The notes: generated from the sequence alone by a model not told the origin. 64,000 nt of DNA from Streptomyces sp. NBC_01498 (GCF_036327775.1 NZ_CP109598.1:186001-250000), one strand, 5' to 3'; shown: positions 9,099-17,770, counted from the first letter of the stretch. Translations and numbers: made by a program.

Positions 9099-10685
9099 TC
9101 AGCGCACCGGCGCCCCCGGACCGAGGGGGATGCCGAGCGCCCACCACGCCAGGAACAGCAGCGTCCAGGCGAGGGTCATCGTGACGGCGAGCGGCAGCGT
9201 GTACGAGGCGAGCGTGCCGATGCCCGCGCTCTTGCGGTACCGCTGGAGGAAGCCCAGCGCCATGATGAAGTAGGGGCTCATCGGGGTGATGGCGGTGGAG
9301 CCGGAGTCCGCGATGCGGAACAGCGCCTGGGTGGTCTCCGCGGGCACGCTCACCAGCATCAGCATCGGGACGAGTACCGGCGCGGCCAGCGCCCACATCG
9401 CGGAGCCGCTGGTCACCATCACGTTCACCAGTGTCAGCAGCAGCAGGATCAGCAGGAAGACCACGACGATCGGCAGTCCGCTGGACTGGAGCGCCTCCGC
9501 CGCCCGGACCGCGAGCACGTCGCCGATGTGGGTCCACTCGAAGTACGCCAGGAACTGGGCGATCGCGAAGAACAGCACCAGCACGGGCGCCATCTGCTTG
9601 ATGCCCTCGGCCATCAGCTTCGGTACGTCGGCGGCCCTCTTGATCGACCCGGAGCGCACGCCGTAGACGATGCCCACCAGTCCGAAGAGGAAGGCGACGA
9701 CCGCGGCGATGCCGTCGAGGAACGGCGACTCCACGATGCTTCCGCCCTCACCTCGCAGCGGCGAGCCGGTCGGCAGGAGCACGGCGGTCATGACGACGAC
9801 GGCCGCCAGCAGCGTGCCCACCGCGCGGCGCAGCGCGGAGCGTTCCCGGTCGCTGAGCGTGAGCTGTCCGAGGTCGTCCAGCTCGGCGTCGGGGTCGGCG
9901 TCGAGGTCGGGCCGCTTGCTGAGCACGTACTTGGTCACCAGCGTGATCACGACGGCGAGCAGGAACGAGGAGGCGATGTTGAAGAACCAGTTGCTCAGCG
10001 GTGACACGTACGCGTCGTCCCCGCCGACGATCTGCGCGGCGGCGGTGGTGATGCCCGCGAAGATGGCGTCGTTGGGGGTGGGCAGCGGACTGGCGTCGTA
10101 CCCGGAGGCGATCGCGGTGTACGCGACGACGATGCCGAGGATCGGGGACTTGCCGACCGCGCGGAAGGCGAGCCCGCCGAGGGGTACGAGGATGATGTAG
10201 GCGGCGGCCGACGCGACGTGGGCGACCGTGCCCGCGAAGGCGACGGCGAACACCACCCACGAGGCGGGGACGCGCGAGACCCCGACCTTCATCAACGCGG
10301 CGAGGAATCCGCTGCGTTCGGCGACGGCGACACCCATGATGACGACGACGATGGTCGCCATCGGCGGGAATGTGGCGAAGTTCTCGATCATCGTCGAGAC
10401 CGCCATGGCGAGGCCGTCGCCGCTGAGCAGGTTCTGCACGGTGACGGTCTTGTCGTCGGCCGGGGAGACGACCGAGACGCCTCCCGCCGCGAGGAGGGCG
10501 CTGACGACCGCCAGGATCCCGGAGAGGATCCAGAACAGCCAGAAGGGGTGGGGCAGGGCGTTGCCGGCGCGTTCGATGACGCCCATGGCGCGGATGATCA
10601 GTGGCAGCCGGGGCTCGCCGGGGCTCTGGCCCGTCGCGCCGGGGGTGCCCGGTATGCCTGGTGGTGCGGGGGTCGGGGTGCTCAT
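9099..10685 (-). CDS. AbgT-family transporter
   Basis: 528 residues with a dozen or so hydrophobic segments; the N-terminus ALPHPFWLFWILSGILAV and internal GTVAHVASAAAYIILVPLGG, ASGYDASPLPTPNDAIFAGI and TSGSAMWALAAPVLVPMLML are typical of AbgT transporters, which move p-aminobenzoyl-glutamate or export antimetabolites such as sulfonamides. The ATG is preceded by AAGGAG. It lies 28 bases downstream of an esterase gene on the same strand, with a creatininase-fold gene and GntR regulator further upstream, so amide or ester cleavage and transport may be linked. The substrate is not predictable from sequence. Confidence 0.9.
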   Translation of the reverse strand: MSTPTPAPPGIPGTPGATGQSPGEPRLPLIIRAMGVIERAGNALPHPFWLFWILSGILAVVSALLAAGGVSVVSPADDKTVTVQNLLSGDGLAMAVSTMIENFATFPPMATIVVVIMGVAVAERSGFLAALMKVGVSRVPASWVVFAVAFAGTVAHVASAAAYIILVPLGGLAFRAVGKSPILGIVVAYTAIASGYDASPLPTPNDAIFAGITTAAAQIVGGDDAYVSPLSNWFFNIASSFLLAVVITLVTKYVLSKRPDLDADPDAELDDLGQLTLSDRERSALRRAVGTLLAAVVVMTAVLLPTGSPLRGEGGSIVESPFLDGIAAVVAFLFGLVGIVYGVRSGSIKRAADVPKLMAEGIKQMAPVLVLFFAIAQFLAYFEWTHIGDVLAVRAAEALQSSGLPIVVVFLLILLLLTLVNVMVTSGSAMWALAAPVLVPMLMLVSVPAETTQALFRIADSGSTAITPMSPYFIMALGFLQRYRKSAGIGTLASYTLPLAVTMTLAWTLLFLAWWALGIPLGPGAPVR

Positions 10686-10713
10686 GAGCGGCTCTCCTTA
10701 CTGGGTTCCCGCG

Positions 10714-11736
10714 TCAGCGGACGGTGGATCTCGGGGTCCGGTGCTGGCGCAGGAACGGCCACATCACCTCGTGCGCCTCGATGGTGTGGGTGGCGTATCC
10801 GCCGCCGCTGTAGCTGTCCTCACCGGGCCAGGTGTGGCCGCCGTCCTTGACGGCGACATGGGTGACGTCGGCCCCGTGGTCGCAGCGGGAGTAGCTGGTG
10901 ATCGTGATGTCCGGCTCGATCACGCGGGTGCGTGGGCGGGACCGGCAGTCGTTGCGGTCGGCCCAGCCGGCCGTCCAGTCGGGGAGGGCGGGCAGTCCGC
11001 GCTCGGCGTCGCCCGCGTAGGGGATGGTGGCGTCGCCCGTGCCGTGGAAGTCGATGACGGGGACGGGGCGCGAGGGCCGGCAGTTCTCGCCGGTGTCGGG
11101 GTAGAAGGCGCCGGCGACGGGGGCGACGGCGGCGATCCGGTCGGCCATCCGGCAGGCCAGGAGGTTGGTGAAGCCGGCGCCGTTGGACTTGCCGGTGGCG
11201 TACACGCGCCGCTCGTCGACGCAGAGGGTGCGGCTCAGTTCGTCGATGAGGTCGCCGGTGAAGGCGACGTCGTCCACGCCGGGGGCGGCGTAGGGCGCGC
11301 CCTGCCAGGCCTGCCGGTCGCCGTCGCCCGTGCCGATGACACCGTTGGGGTAGGCGACGATCGCGGGCAGGTTGGACAGTCCGGAGAACTCCTCCGTGCC
11401 GACGCCGGTGTTGCCCCGGCCGTGGAAGGCGAGCACGACGGGCCAGTCGTGGCGCGGGGTGTAGTTGGCCGGAAGGTGGAGCTGGTACGTACGGGAGAGC
11501 CCGCCGCTCGCGACGGTGCGCAGGGCGCTGGTGCCCGGCTGCTGCGGTGCGGGCTTGCGGCAGCCGTCGGCCTTGGCCGAGGTGGCCGGAGCGGCCTTGG
11601 GTGCGGCGGCCGTCGCCGTGACGGGGGCGAGGGCGGTGCCGACGAGGGCGAGTCCGGCCGCTGCCACGGTGGTGCGCAGCAGGGCGCGGGTACGTCCGGG
11701 GCTGGGGCGTCGGCCGCGGGACGGGGACTGCTTCAT
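10714..11736 (-). CDS. Secreted esterase, PHB depolymerase / CE1 feruloyl esterase-like
   Basis: 340 residues. An Arg-rich N-terminus, hydrophobic stretch and AxA-like site make a signal peptide (about 45 residues). The alpha/beta-hydrolase core shows the oxyanion segment LAFHGRG, nucleophile GKSNGAG, acid GTGDATIPY and histidine GGHTWPG, the set seen in LpqC/PHB-depolymerase and feruloyl-esterase proteins. Four cysteines (CRKP, CRM, CRP, CDH) could form disulfides outside the cell. The ATG follows AAGGAG. Close spacing to the AbgT gene suggests co-transcription. Polyester, xylan-linked phenolics or another ester could be the substrate. Confidence 0.87.
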   Translation of the reverse strand: MKQSPSRGRRPSPGRTRALLRTTVAAAGLALVGTALAPVTATAAAPKAAPATSAKADGCRKPAPQQPGTSALRTVASGGLSRTYQLHLPANYTPRHDWPVVLAFHGRGNTGVGTEEFSGLSNLPAIVAYPNGVIGTGDGDRQAWQGAPYAAPGVDDVAFTGDLIDELSRTLCVDERRVYATGKSNGAGFTNLLACRMADRIAAVAPVAGAFYPDTGENCRPSRPVPVIDFHGTGDATIPYAGDAERGLPALPDWTAGWADRNDCRSRPRTRVIEPDITITSYSRCDHGADVTHVAVKDGGHTWPGEDSYSGGGYATHTIEAHEVMWPFLRQHRTPRSTVR

Positions 11737-11785
11737 GACAGGCTCCTTCTGCCGTACGGCCCGGGGAGGGGCCGCACGGCCGGCT

Positions 11786-11905
11786 GGGGACGGGGGTGCG
11801 GGTGTGGGTGATGACGTCGTGGGGGTGTCCGGTCCGGGGCGGTGCCGGTCCGGGGTACGGGGGCGCGCGGAAGCGCGCGCGGGGTGCGGGGGGGCGGATC
11901 AGGGG
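11786..11905 (+). other. G-run-rich intergenic segment with G-quadruplex-type motif
   Basis: Between the esterase and creatininase genes, the + strand carries four G-runs at 11786-11808 separated by 2-3 bases, and more at 11881-11905. This matches the simple four-run quadruplex pattern, but such runs are common in 70%+ GC DNA. Confidence 0.35.
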
Positions 11906-11964
11906 CGTGCGCGGCGGGGGGAGCGCGCGGGAAGTGGTGGTGCCGGGCGGGCCTCAGGGGCCCG

Positions 11965-12813
11965 TCAGGTGTCCAGCCACTCCTTGACGAAAGCGGTGAT
12001 ACGGGACACGGCCGTGTCCACGATGGCCTGCCCGGCGGCGGCGGTGGCGCGGCGGGGATCGCCGAGCACACCGTTGGCGCTGAGCCGGTCGTAACTCACC
12101 GTGAGCGCGGGGTGGCCGCGCCGGGCGAGGCGGGAGAGCGGATCGAGGTCGGCGGTGGCCGTCGGTCCGGGGGTGAGGCGGTCGGTGTGGACGAGGTGGG
12201 GCGCGAGGTGCAGCATCTGCGCCGTCTCGGCCTCGCCGCTGTGTCCGTGGACCTCGCCGACGCGCAGGCCGGCCACGGCGTCGGGCGCGAGCGCGGTGAG
12301 CGGGGTCCAGGCGAACTGGAGGTCGGGGCGGGTGACGAGCAGGTCCTGCGCGACGGTGCCGAGGGTGGCGTTGTTGCCGCCGTGTCCGGTGACCACGAGG
12401 ATCTTCCGCCAGCCGTGCCGGTACAGGCTGTCGACGTACTCCCGTACGACGGCGGCGAACGTCGTGGTGGTGAGCGTCATCGTGCCGGCGAAGGCCAGAT
12501 GGTGCGGGGAGACGCCGACCGGCAGGGACGGGCCGATCACCGCGCGTCCGCCCAGTTCGGCGGCGACCAGGTCGGCGACGGCCTCGGCGCGGACGGTGTC
12601 GGTGGCCATGGCCATGCCGGGACCGTGCTGTTCGAAGGCGCCGGCCGGCAGGATCACCACCGGGCCGGTCGTCACGGCCTCGGCCGCCTCGACGGTCGTC
12701 ATGTCGGCGAGCCGCCACGGGATCCGGGCGGGGGCCGCGTCGGTACTCCCGCTGATTCCGCTGCTTCCGGCGGGTCCGGTGCTCTCGTCGGGTGCGGTGG
12801 GTCGGGTGCTCAC
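11965..12813 (-). CDS. Creatininase-fold amidohydrolase
   Basis: 282 residues. The creatininase superfamily metal site is visible: LPAGAFEQHGPGMAMATDTV near residue 55 (Glu, His and Asp ligands), VTGHGGNNAT around residue 140, and GEVHGHSGEAETAQML around 185. Members include creatinine amidohydrolases and the peptidase MftE of mycofactocin synthesis; there is no mycofactocin gene here. The GTG start overlaps the stop of the GntR gene by four bases (GTGA), so the two are translationally coupled. It probably hydrolyses a cyclic or linear amide linked to the regulator's ligand. Confidence 0.88.
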   Translation of the reverse strand: MSTRPTAPDESTGPAGSSGISGSTDAAPARIPWRLADMTTVEAAEAVTTGPVVILPAGAFEQHGPGMAMATDTVRAEAVADLVAAELGGRAVIGPSLPVGVSPHHLAFAGTMTLTTTTFAAVVREYVDSLYRHGWRKILVVTGHGGNNATLGTVAQDLLVTRPDLQFAWTPLTALAPDAVAGLRVGEVHGHSGEAETAQMLHLAPHLVHTDRLTPGPTATADLDPLSRLARRGHPALTVSYDRLSANGVLGDPRRATAAAGQAIVDTAVSRITAFVKEWLDT

Positions 12814-13583
12814 TTCTCCGCCCCTTCCGATGCCGCGCGGCCGGTGCCCGTCCCTTGGGCGGGTGGTGCGCCGGGTCCGTCGGCGGGAGAGCCGAGCGGG
12901 GGGTCCGCCGGGAAGTCCGCGACGAGGACCGCCTCGCGGATCGCCGCCAGATGCGTACGGGTGAGCCGCTCGGCCGTCTCCGCGTCCCCGTCCCGTACCG
13001 CCTGGAGGATCTCCAGGTGCTCGGCGTGGTCCCGCGCCCGGTCGTTGTACCGGTGCCGGATCTCCACCTGGTCGTGGGCGCGGACCTGGAGCAGGGCCTC
13101 GACGGCCTCGCGGAGCAGGGTGTTGCCGCTCACCGCGGCCAGCGCCACATGGAAGTGGACCGACCGGCGCAGGGACTCCTCCGGCGGGTGCAGCGCGTTG
13201 GAGGCGGCCGACTCCAACTCCCGTACGGCGTCGGGCATCCGTACCCGCGCCGCCGCGGCGGCGACGGCGGGCTCCAGCACGAGCCGGGCCTCGACCAGTT
13301 CCAGCACCGAGGCGCGGGTGCTGCGCGGCAGATGCGGGTTGGCCATCAGCCTGCGGTCGATGCCGGGGCCCACATAGGTGCCGGATCCGTGCCGGAACTC
13401 CACCACTCCGGTGGCCTCCAGCCTGCGCAGCGCCTCGCGCACCGTGGGTGTGGTGACGCCGAAGCGGCGCGCGAGGTCACGGGAGGACGCCAGGGCGTCC
13501 CCGTGACCGAGGCGTTCCGAACGGATGATCTCGACGATGTTGTCCGCCAGACGCTCGGACAACGACAGCTCACTGCGACTCAT
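12810..13583 (-). CDS. GntR-family regulator, FadR/FCD subfamily
   Basis: 257 residues: N-terminal winged helix (ASSRDLARRFGVTTPTVREALRRLEATGVVEFRHGSGTYVG, about residues 30-75) and an all-helical FCD ligand domain (ELVEARLVLEPAVAAAAARV through DHAEHLEILQAVRDGDAETAERLTRTHL) with the His/Asp positions that bind metal in FadR-type sensors. It overlaps the creatininase gene by four bases. No ribosome site precedes the ATG at 13583; a promoter-like sequence ends only about six bases before it, indicating a leaderless mRNA. It probably controls its own operon through the inverted repeat at 13585-13601. Confidence 0.9.
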   Translation of the reverse strand: MSRSELSLSERLADNIVEIIRSERLGHGDALASSRDLARRFGVTTPTVREALRRLEATGVVEFRHGSGTYVGPGIDRRLMANPHLPRSTRASVLELVEARLVLEPAVAAAAARVRMPDAVRELESAASNALHPPEESLRRSVHFHVALAAVSGNTLLREAVEALLQVRAHDQVEIRHRYNDRARDHAEHLEILQAVRDGDAETAERLTRTHLAAIREAVLVADFPADPPLGSPADGPGAPPAQGTGTGRAASEGAEK

Positions 13584-13584
13584 A

Positions 13585-13619
13585 AAGTGAATAGATCACT
13601 TGATCTCTCGCGGTGTCAA
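13585..13619 (-). promoter_or_regulatory. Leaderless promoter and inverted-repeat operator of the GntR gene
   Basis: On the minus strand, TTGACA (13614-13619) is followed after 18 bases by TCTATT (13590-13595), placing the transcription start at or next to the ATG. An inverted repeat AAGTGA-N5-TCACTT (13585-13601) covers the -10 element, a good place for autorepression by a FadR-type dimer. Confidence 0.6.
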
Positions 13620-13654
13620 TGGGTGTGACAGCTACTTTCCGCGACGACGGTCCG

Positions 13655-14146
13655 TCACTTGCGGACCTGCTCGCGCACGCTGTCGACGCTGCCGCAGTCC
13701 GCCGCCAGCTGCCGGGCGCGCTCCTCCCGGAAGACGGCGCCGAGTTCCGCCCTAGGCTCGGCGCTCACGTTCTCGCGCGCGCCGTTGAGAATCGTCCGCT
13801 CCTCCTCGTCGAGATGGTGGTTGACCGCCTGGACGAGGCTCTCCAGCTTCTCGTCCCACTCGGCCGAGCCGACCTCGTCGGTCTCCAGCAGGTCGAGCAG
13901 CGCCTCGTTGCCCTCGTCGTGCTCCTCCTCACCGTGCTCGACCTCGTCGTTGTCGATGTTCTTGAAGCGGCGCAGCGCCGGGTAGACCTCCGTCTCCTCG
14001 GCGCGGGCGTGGGCGATCAGCAGCGCCGAGAACTCGCGCAGCGCCGCCGCGCGGTCCGCCTCCACGCTCCGCATCCTGCGGAACAGGTCCTCCATGGTGC
14101 GGTGGTCCCGGAGGATCAGCTCTACGACGTCGTGCTCGGTGCTCAT
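13655..14146 (-). CDS. Hemerythrin HHE domain protein
   Basis: 163 residues, soluble and mostly helical. The hemerythrin pattern is present: ILRDHRTMEDLF, FSALLIAHARAEETEVYPAL, EHGEEEHDEGNEALL and VQAVNHHLDEEERTIL supply the His/Glu ligands of a di-iron site. Such proteins in actinobacteria act in oxygen, nitric-oxide or oxidative-stress sensing; no partner is adjacent. ATG preceded by AAGGAG with five-base spacing. Divergent from the DUF5709 gene; the 284 bases between them hold both promoters but no element I can define. Confidence 0.88.
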   Translation of the reverse strand: MSTEHDVVELILRDHRTMEDLFRRMRSVEADRAAALREFSALLIAHARAEETEVYPALRRFKNIDNDEVEHGEEEHDEGNEALLDLLETDEVGSAEWDEKLESLVQAVNHHLDEEERTILNGARENVSAEPRAELGAVFREERARQLAADCGSVDSVREQVRK

Positions 14147-14430
14147 GGGGCTCCTTCGATCGGTTTCTCGGCCCGTCGGCCCGGCCGTCGCCGAGATCCT
14201 CGTGGTGCTCGTCGCGGCCGTTGTCCCGCTCGTGTGCCCGCGATCCGCCGTCCCGCACCGTTTCCGTCACCCGCTGCGATCGGGACCGGCCCGGGTCGGT
14301 CCGGTCGCCGGACCGACCGCCGGACCGACCCGGGGGACATATCGGGCGTATTCTGAAGGTCTCCGGTCGTGTTCCCCATGGCGCGCCGCCAGGACGCGGG
14401 CGGGAGCCCTCCCTGGGAAAGGATCGAGTC

Positions 14431-14898
14431 ATGGCCGACGAGGCACGGGGCGACGACGTGTACCAGCCCGAGAACTCGGACGTGGACAACGGCCCCTCCG
14501 ACGATCTCGACCTGGAGAACGTGATGGACGAGCGCGGACTGGACGAGATGATGACGGAGGGGTACTCCCCGCCGGAACGTCCGCTCGGCGTGACCAAGTA
14601 CGGCACCACCGGCGCGGAGCAGCGCGCGGGCGAGTCGCTGGACCAGCGGCTCGACCAGGAGGTCCCCGACGTGGCCCCGGAGACGGGCGACGGTGTCGGG
14701 GACGTACCCGGCGGAGAGGGCGAGCCGAGGGACGCGCAGACCGGCGGGGAGCGGGCCGGACGGCTGGAGCCGGTGATCGACATCGCGCCCCGGCGGCACT
14801 CGGACGTGAGCGCCCGCGACGTGGGGATCGACGGCGGCGCCGCGTCGGCCGAGGAGGCCGCCGTGCACCTCTCCCCGGACGAGGACACGTCCCCGTGA
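14431..14898 (+). CDS. DUF5709-type acidic protein
   Basis: 155 residues, strongly acidic and probably largely disordered (DVDNGPSDDLDLENVMDERG, GYSPPERPLGVTKYGTTGAEQ). These stretches match the actinobacterial DUF5709 family, whose role is unknown. The start at ATG 14431 has AAAGGA seven bases upstream; the open frame extends further but without a better start. Its stop overlaps the GTG of the next gene (GTGA), so it is coupled to the phosphoesterase gene. Confidence 0.82.
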   Translation: MADEARGDDVYQPENSDVDNGPSDDLDLENVMDERGLDEMMTEGYSPPERPLGVTKYGTTGAEQRAGESLDQRLDQEVPDVAPETGDGVGDVPGGEGEPRDAQTGGERAGRLEPVIDIAPRRHSDVSARDVGIDGGAASAEEAAVHLSPDEDTSP

Positions 14899-15563
14899 CG
14901 GAGCGGGACCGGCTGGAGCGGTATCACGGGCGGCGCCGGTTCGACACCACCGACGAGCCGCGCGGCGGGCGGAGCGGTCCCTCGGACGCGCTGTCGTTCG
15001 TGGTCCAGATCCATGACGCCCGCCGGACGCACTTCGACTTCCGGCTGGAGGTCGACGGCGTTCTCAAGTCCTGGGCCGTGCCGAGGGGCCCGTCGACCGA
15101 CCCCGGTGACAAGCGGCTGGCGGTGCCCACCGAGGACCACCCGCTGGAGTACCGGGAGTACGAGGGCGTCATCGCCGCCGGGGAGTACGGGGCGGGCCCG
15201 GTCATCGTCTGGGACGAGGGGACCTACCGGCCGCTCGGGGCCGAGGGCCCCGCTGCCTTCGCCGCCGCCCTGGCCCGGGGGCACGCCTCGTTCCGGCTGG
15301 ACGGGCACAAGCTGCGCGGCGCGTTCGCGCTCACCCGGTTCCGCGGCGGCGGGGACGGGTCGTCCGAGGAGGCGTGGCTGCTGGTGAAGCGGACCGGGAC
15401 GGGCAGTACGCGCGGCGCACGCGCCACCCCCGACCCGCGCCGGGCCCGCTCGGTACGGACCGGCCGGACACTTCGCCAGGTGGAAGGGGGTACGCCGGGG
15501 CGTGCGATGCCGGATCATGGGAGCCGTCGCGTTCACCGATCCGAAGGCAACGACCATGCTTGA
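14895..15563 (+). CDS. LigD-type 3'-phosphoesterase domain protein
   Basis: 222 residues; stand-alone version of the phosphoesterase domain found at the N-terminus of bacterial LigD in non-homologous end joining. Signature residues: FVVQIHDARRTHFDFRLEVD (metal-binding His/Asp), SWAVPRGPS, TEDHPLEYREYEGVIAAGEY and GAGPVIVWDEGTY. It would trim 3'-phosphates or ribonucleotides from DNA ends. The C-terminal 50 residues are basic and low in complexity. GTG start at 14895 overlaps the DUF5709 stop; its own stop overlaps the start of the YjbR gene by eight bases, so three genes form one coupled unit. No LigD ligase or Ku gene is in the window. Confidence 0.85.
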   Translation: MTERDRLERYHGRRRFDTTDEPRGGRSGPSDALSFVVQIHDARRTHFDFRLEVDGVLKSWAVPRGPSTDPGDKRLAVPTEDHPLEYREYEGVIAAGEYGAGPVIVWDEGTYRPLGAEGPAAFAAALARGHASFRLDGHKLRGAFALTRFRGGGDGSSEEAWLLVKRTGTGSTRGARATPDPRRARSVRTGRTLRQVEGGTPGRAMPDHGSRRVHRSEGNDHA

Positions 15564-15930
15564 CGCCCCACCCGACCCGGCGGCCGGCCCGGGTCTCGAC
15601 GCCGGCGACGTCCGCCGTATCGCCCTGTCCCTGCCGCGAACGGTGGAGCGGGAACTGTGGTCCATACCGACGTTCCACGTGGCGGGAAGGATGTTCGTCA
15701 CGGTGCCCGACGAGGGGACGTCGTTCGCGGTCCGCTGCCCGAGGCTGGAGCGTACGGAACTGATCGCGGCGGAGCCCCACAAGTTCTGGGTGCCGCCGCA
15801 CGAGGCGGGCTCCTCCTGGGTACGGGCCCGGCTGGGCGCGCTGGAGGACGAGAGCGAGCTGTACGACATCCTGGTCGACTCGTGGAAGCAGGCGGCCCCG
15901 GCGGACCTCGCGGAGTCCTTCGAGCACTGA
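15556..15930 (+). CDS. MmcQ/YjbR-family protein
   Basis: 124 residues from ATG 15556 (GAAGG nine bases upstream). The fold signature is a short alpha/beta protein with VRRIALSLPRTVERELWSIP, FHVAGRMFVTVPDEGTSFAVRC and FWVPPHEAGSSWVRARLGAL, as in YjbR-like (CyaY-like fold) DNA-binding proteins. Function is not established for the family. Overlaps the phosphoesterase gene by eight bases. Confidence 0.8.
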   Translation: MLDAPPDPAAGPGLDAGDVRRIALSLPRTVERELWSIPTFHVAGRMFVTVPDEGTSFAVRCPRLERTELIAAEPHKFWVPPHEAGSSWVRARLGALEDESELYDILVDSWKQAAPADLAESFEH

Positions 15931-16063
15931 CCGGCGACCGGCGCACGACCTGCCGCGAACAGGGACAACGGGCGCGCCGGCGTGCGACCGATGAGTTACG
16001 GGGCGCCGGGCGGTCGTACAGGCGTACCGCAGCGACCGATCTCCGCACCCACAGGAGCCACCG

Positions 16064-16963
16064 ATGACCCCCGACGCCACCGTCCCCCCGGCCGACGTGC
16101 CCCGTACCGCGCCCCGTCCGGTCGAGGCCAACGGCGTACAGCTGTGCGTCCAGACCTTCGGCGACCCCGCCGACCCGGCCGTCCTGCTGATCGGCGGCGC
16201 GACGAGTTCGATGGACGGCTGGGACGAGGAGTTCTGTGCCCGGATCGCGGCGGGCGGCCGGTATGTCGTCCGCTACGACCAGCGCGACACCGGCCGCTCG
16301 GTCACCTGCCCGGCGGGCGCCCCCGACTACACCTTCGCCGACCTGATGGCGGACGTGACCGGTCTGCTCGACGCGCTGGAGGTGGGCCGGGCCCATCTGG
16401 TGGGCGTCTCCATGGGCGGGGGTCTCGCGCAGTGTCTGGCCGTGGCGCGTCCCGAGCGCGTCGCGTCGCTCACCCTCGTGGCCACCAGCCCGGCGGGTCC
16501 CACCGAGGCCGAACTGCCGCCCCCGGCCGAGCGCGTGCGCGCGGTGTTCACCGATCCGGCGCCCGATCCGGACTGGTCGGACCGCGCGGCCGTGATCGCG
16601 TACCTGGTCGAGGGGGAGCGGCTGCTCGGCGGGGCGGCGCCGCTCGACGAGGAGGCGGCGCGGGAGCGGGCGGGCCGGATCGTCGACCGCAGCACGGACA
16701 TCGAGGCGGCGATGAAGAACCACTGGATCCTCCCGGAGGCCGAGGACCCGGTCACGGTCCGGCTGGCCGACGTGGCCGCGCCGACGCTGGTGCTGCACGG
16801 CACCGACGATCCGTTCTTCCCCCTCGGCCACGGGCGGGCGCTGGCCGAGGGGATTCCCGGTGCCCGGCTGGTCGTGCTGGACGGGGCCGGTCACGAGCCC
16901 CCGCCGGCCCGGGTGTGGGACACCGCGATCCCCGCGATCCTCGCGCACACCGACCGGACATGA
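16064..16963 (+). CDS. Alpha/beta hydrolase
   Basis: 299 residues, cytosolic. Oxyanion and strand elements VLLIGGATSSMDGW, YDQRDTGRS, the nucleophile elbow GVSMGGGLAQ (GxSxG), acid LHGTDDPFFPLGHG and histidine DGAGHEPP are in family order, with a helical cap between. Resembles 3-oxoadipate enol-lactonase / haloperoxidase-like hydrolases. ATG has AGGAG at the expected distance. No operon partners; substrate unknown. Confidence 0.88.
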   Translation: MTPDATVPPADVPRTAPRPVEANGVQLCVQTFGDPADPAVLLIGGATSSMDGWDEEFCARIAAGGRYVVRYDQRDTGRSVTCPAGAPDYTFADLMADVTGLLDALEVGRAHLVGVSMGGGLAQCLAVARPERVASLTLVATSPAGPTEAELPPPAERVRAVFTDPAPDPDWSDRAAVIAYLVEGERLLGGAAPLDEEAARERAGRIVDRSTDIEAAMKNHWILPEAEDPVTVRLADVAAPTLVLHGTDDPFFPLGHGRALAEGIPGARLVVLDGAGHEPPPARVWDTAIPAILAHTDRT

Positions 16964-17022
16964 CCCCGGATCACTTCACCCGGACGTGATCCCGGGCCTC
17001 CTTCACGCGGACGGGGTTCGGA

Positions 17023-17511
17023 CTACTTCACTTCGTTGAGACAACCCGTCCGCACGTCGAAAACAAATCCGCGAATCGCGTCGGTGTGCGGAATGAAAGG
17101 ATTGGCGGTGATCCGACGAATGGACTGGCGCACCTCCTGCTCCAGATCCGTGAAGGCCTCCACCGCCCATTCGGGACGGATTCCCGTCTCATTTTCGATC
17201 TCACGTTTGAAATGATCGTCGGTGATCGTCATCATTCCGCACTCGGTGTGATGGATCAGGATGATTCTCCGCGTCATCAGCTCCCGCTGGCTGACCGCCA
17301 GGGAGCGGATCGTGTCGTCGGTGACCGCTCCCCCGGCGTTCCTGATGACATGCGCCTCACCCTTCCTGAGCCCGAGAATGCGGTAGACGTCCAGCCGCGC
17401 GTCCATGCAGGCCACCACGGCCAGACCACGGGACGGAGCCGCCGGGAGCGGTCCCGTGAACGCCTCGGCGTAGCGCGCGTTGCCGGCGAGAATCTCGTCG
17501 GTTACGGACAT
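17023..17511 (-). CDS. Beta-class carbonic anhydrase
   Basis: 162 residues from ATG 17511. Zinc-site residues of the beta class are intact: CMDARLD (Cys and Asp-Arg dyad) near residue 35 and HHTECGM around residue 90; RNAGGAVTDDTIRSLAVSQ is the conserved substrate-side segment. It interconverts CO2 and bicarbonate. A longer in-frame extension to 17658 exists but shows no family similarity and crosses the strong hairpin at 17608-17638, so the shorter start is preferred. Divergent from metY; both promoters must lie in the 259 bases between. Confidence 0.88.
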   Translation of the reverse strand: MSVTDEILAGNARYAEAFTGPLPAAPSRGLAVVACMDARLDVYRILGLRKGEAHVIRNAGGAVTDDTIRSLAVSQRELMTRRIILIHHTECGMMTITDDHFKREIENETGIRPEWAVEAFTDLEQEVRQSIRRITANPFIPHTDAIRGFVFDVRTGCLNEVK

Positions 17512-17607
17512 GACAAACCCACTTTCACAGTCGATGACGGAATGACGGTAAAGGGCTGAAATTCGAACATGGGAAGCGTCGGACCGGCTCTCCACCGTTT
17601 CGCAATA

Positions 17608-17638
17608 CTCCGGCAACAAAGGGCGTGTGTTGCCGGAG
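17608..17638. promoter_or_regulatory. Perfect 11-bp hairpin between carbonic anhydrase and metY
   Basis: CTCCGGCAACA at 17608-17618 pairs perfectly with 17628-17638 across a 9-base loop. It lies 132 bases before the metY ATG and about 97 bases before the carbonic-anhydrase ATG. It could be an operator dyad or a 5'-UTR structure. There is no following U-tract. Confidence 0.5.
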
Positions 17639-17770
17639 CATTTCAGCTTCGTGGCCATTCACGCGGCGCGCTTCCCGTCCCGCCGGAACGCCTTTACCGT
17701 CCAGGAGAACGCGTCGGTCCGCCCGCCGCGGCGCCCCATCAGCCCCCTCTTCCGTGCGAGGCCGTCACCC

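Noticed and set aside
17512..17770. SAM riboswitch or Cys-type leader peptide before metY
   Set aside because: Only one hairpin is clear; no riboswitch core and no Cys-rich small peptide with ribosome site could be recognised.
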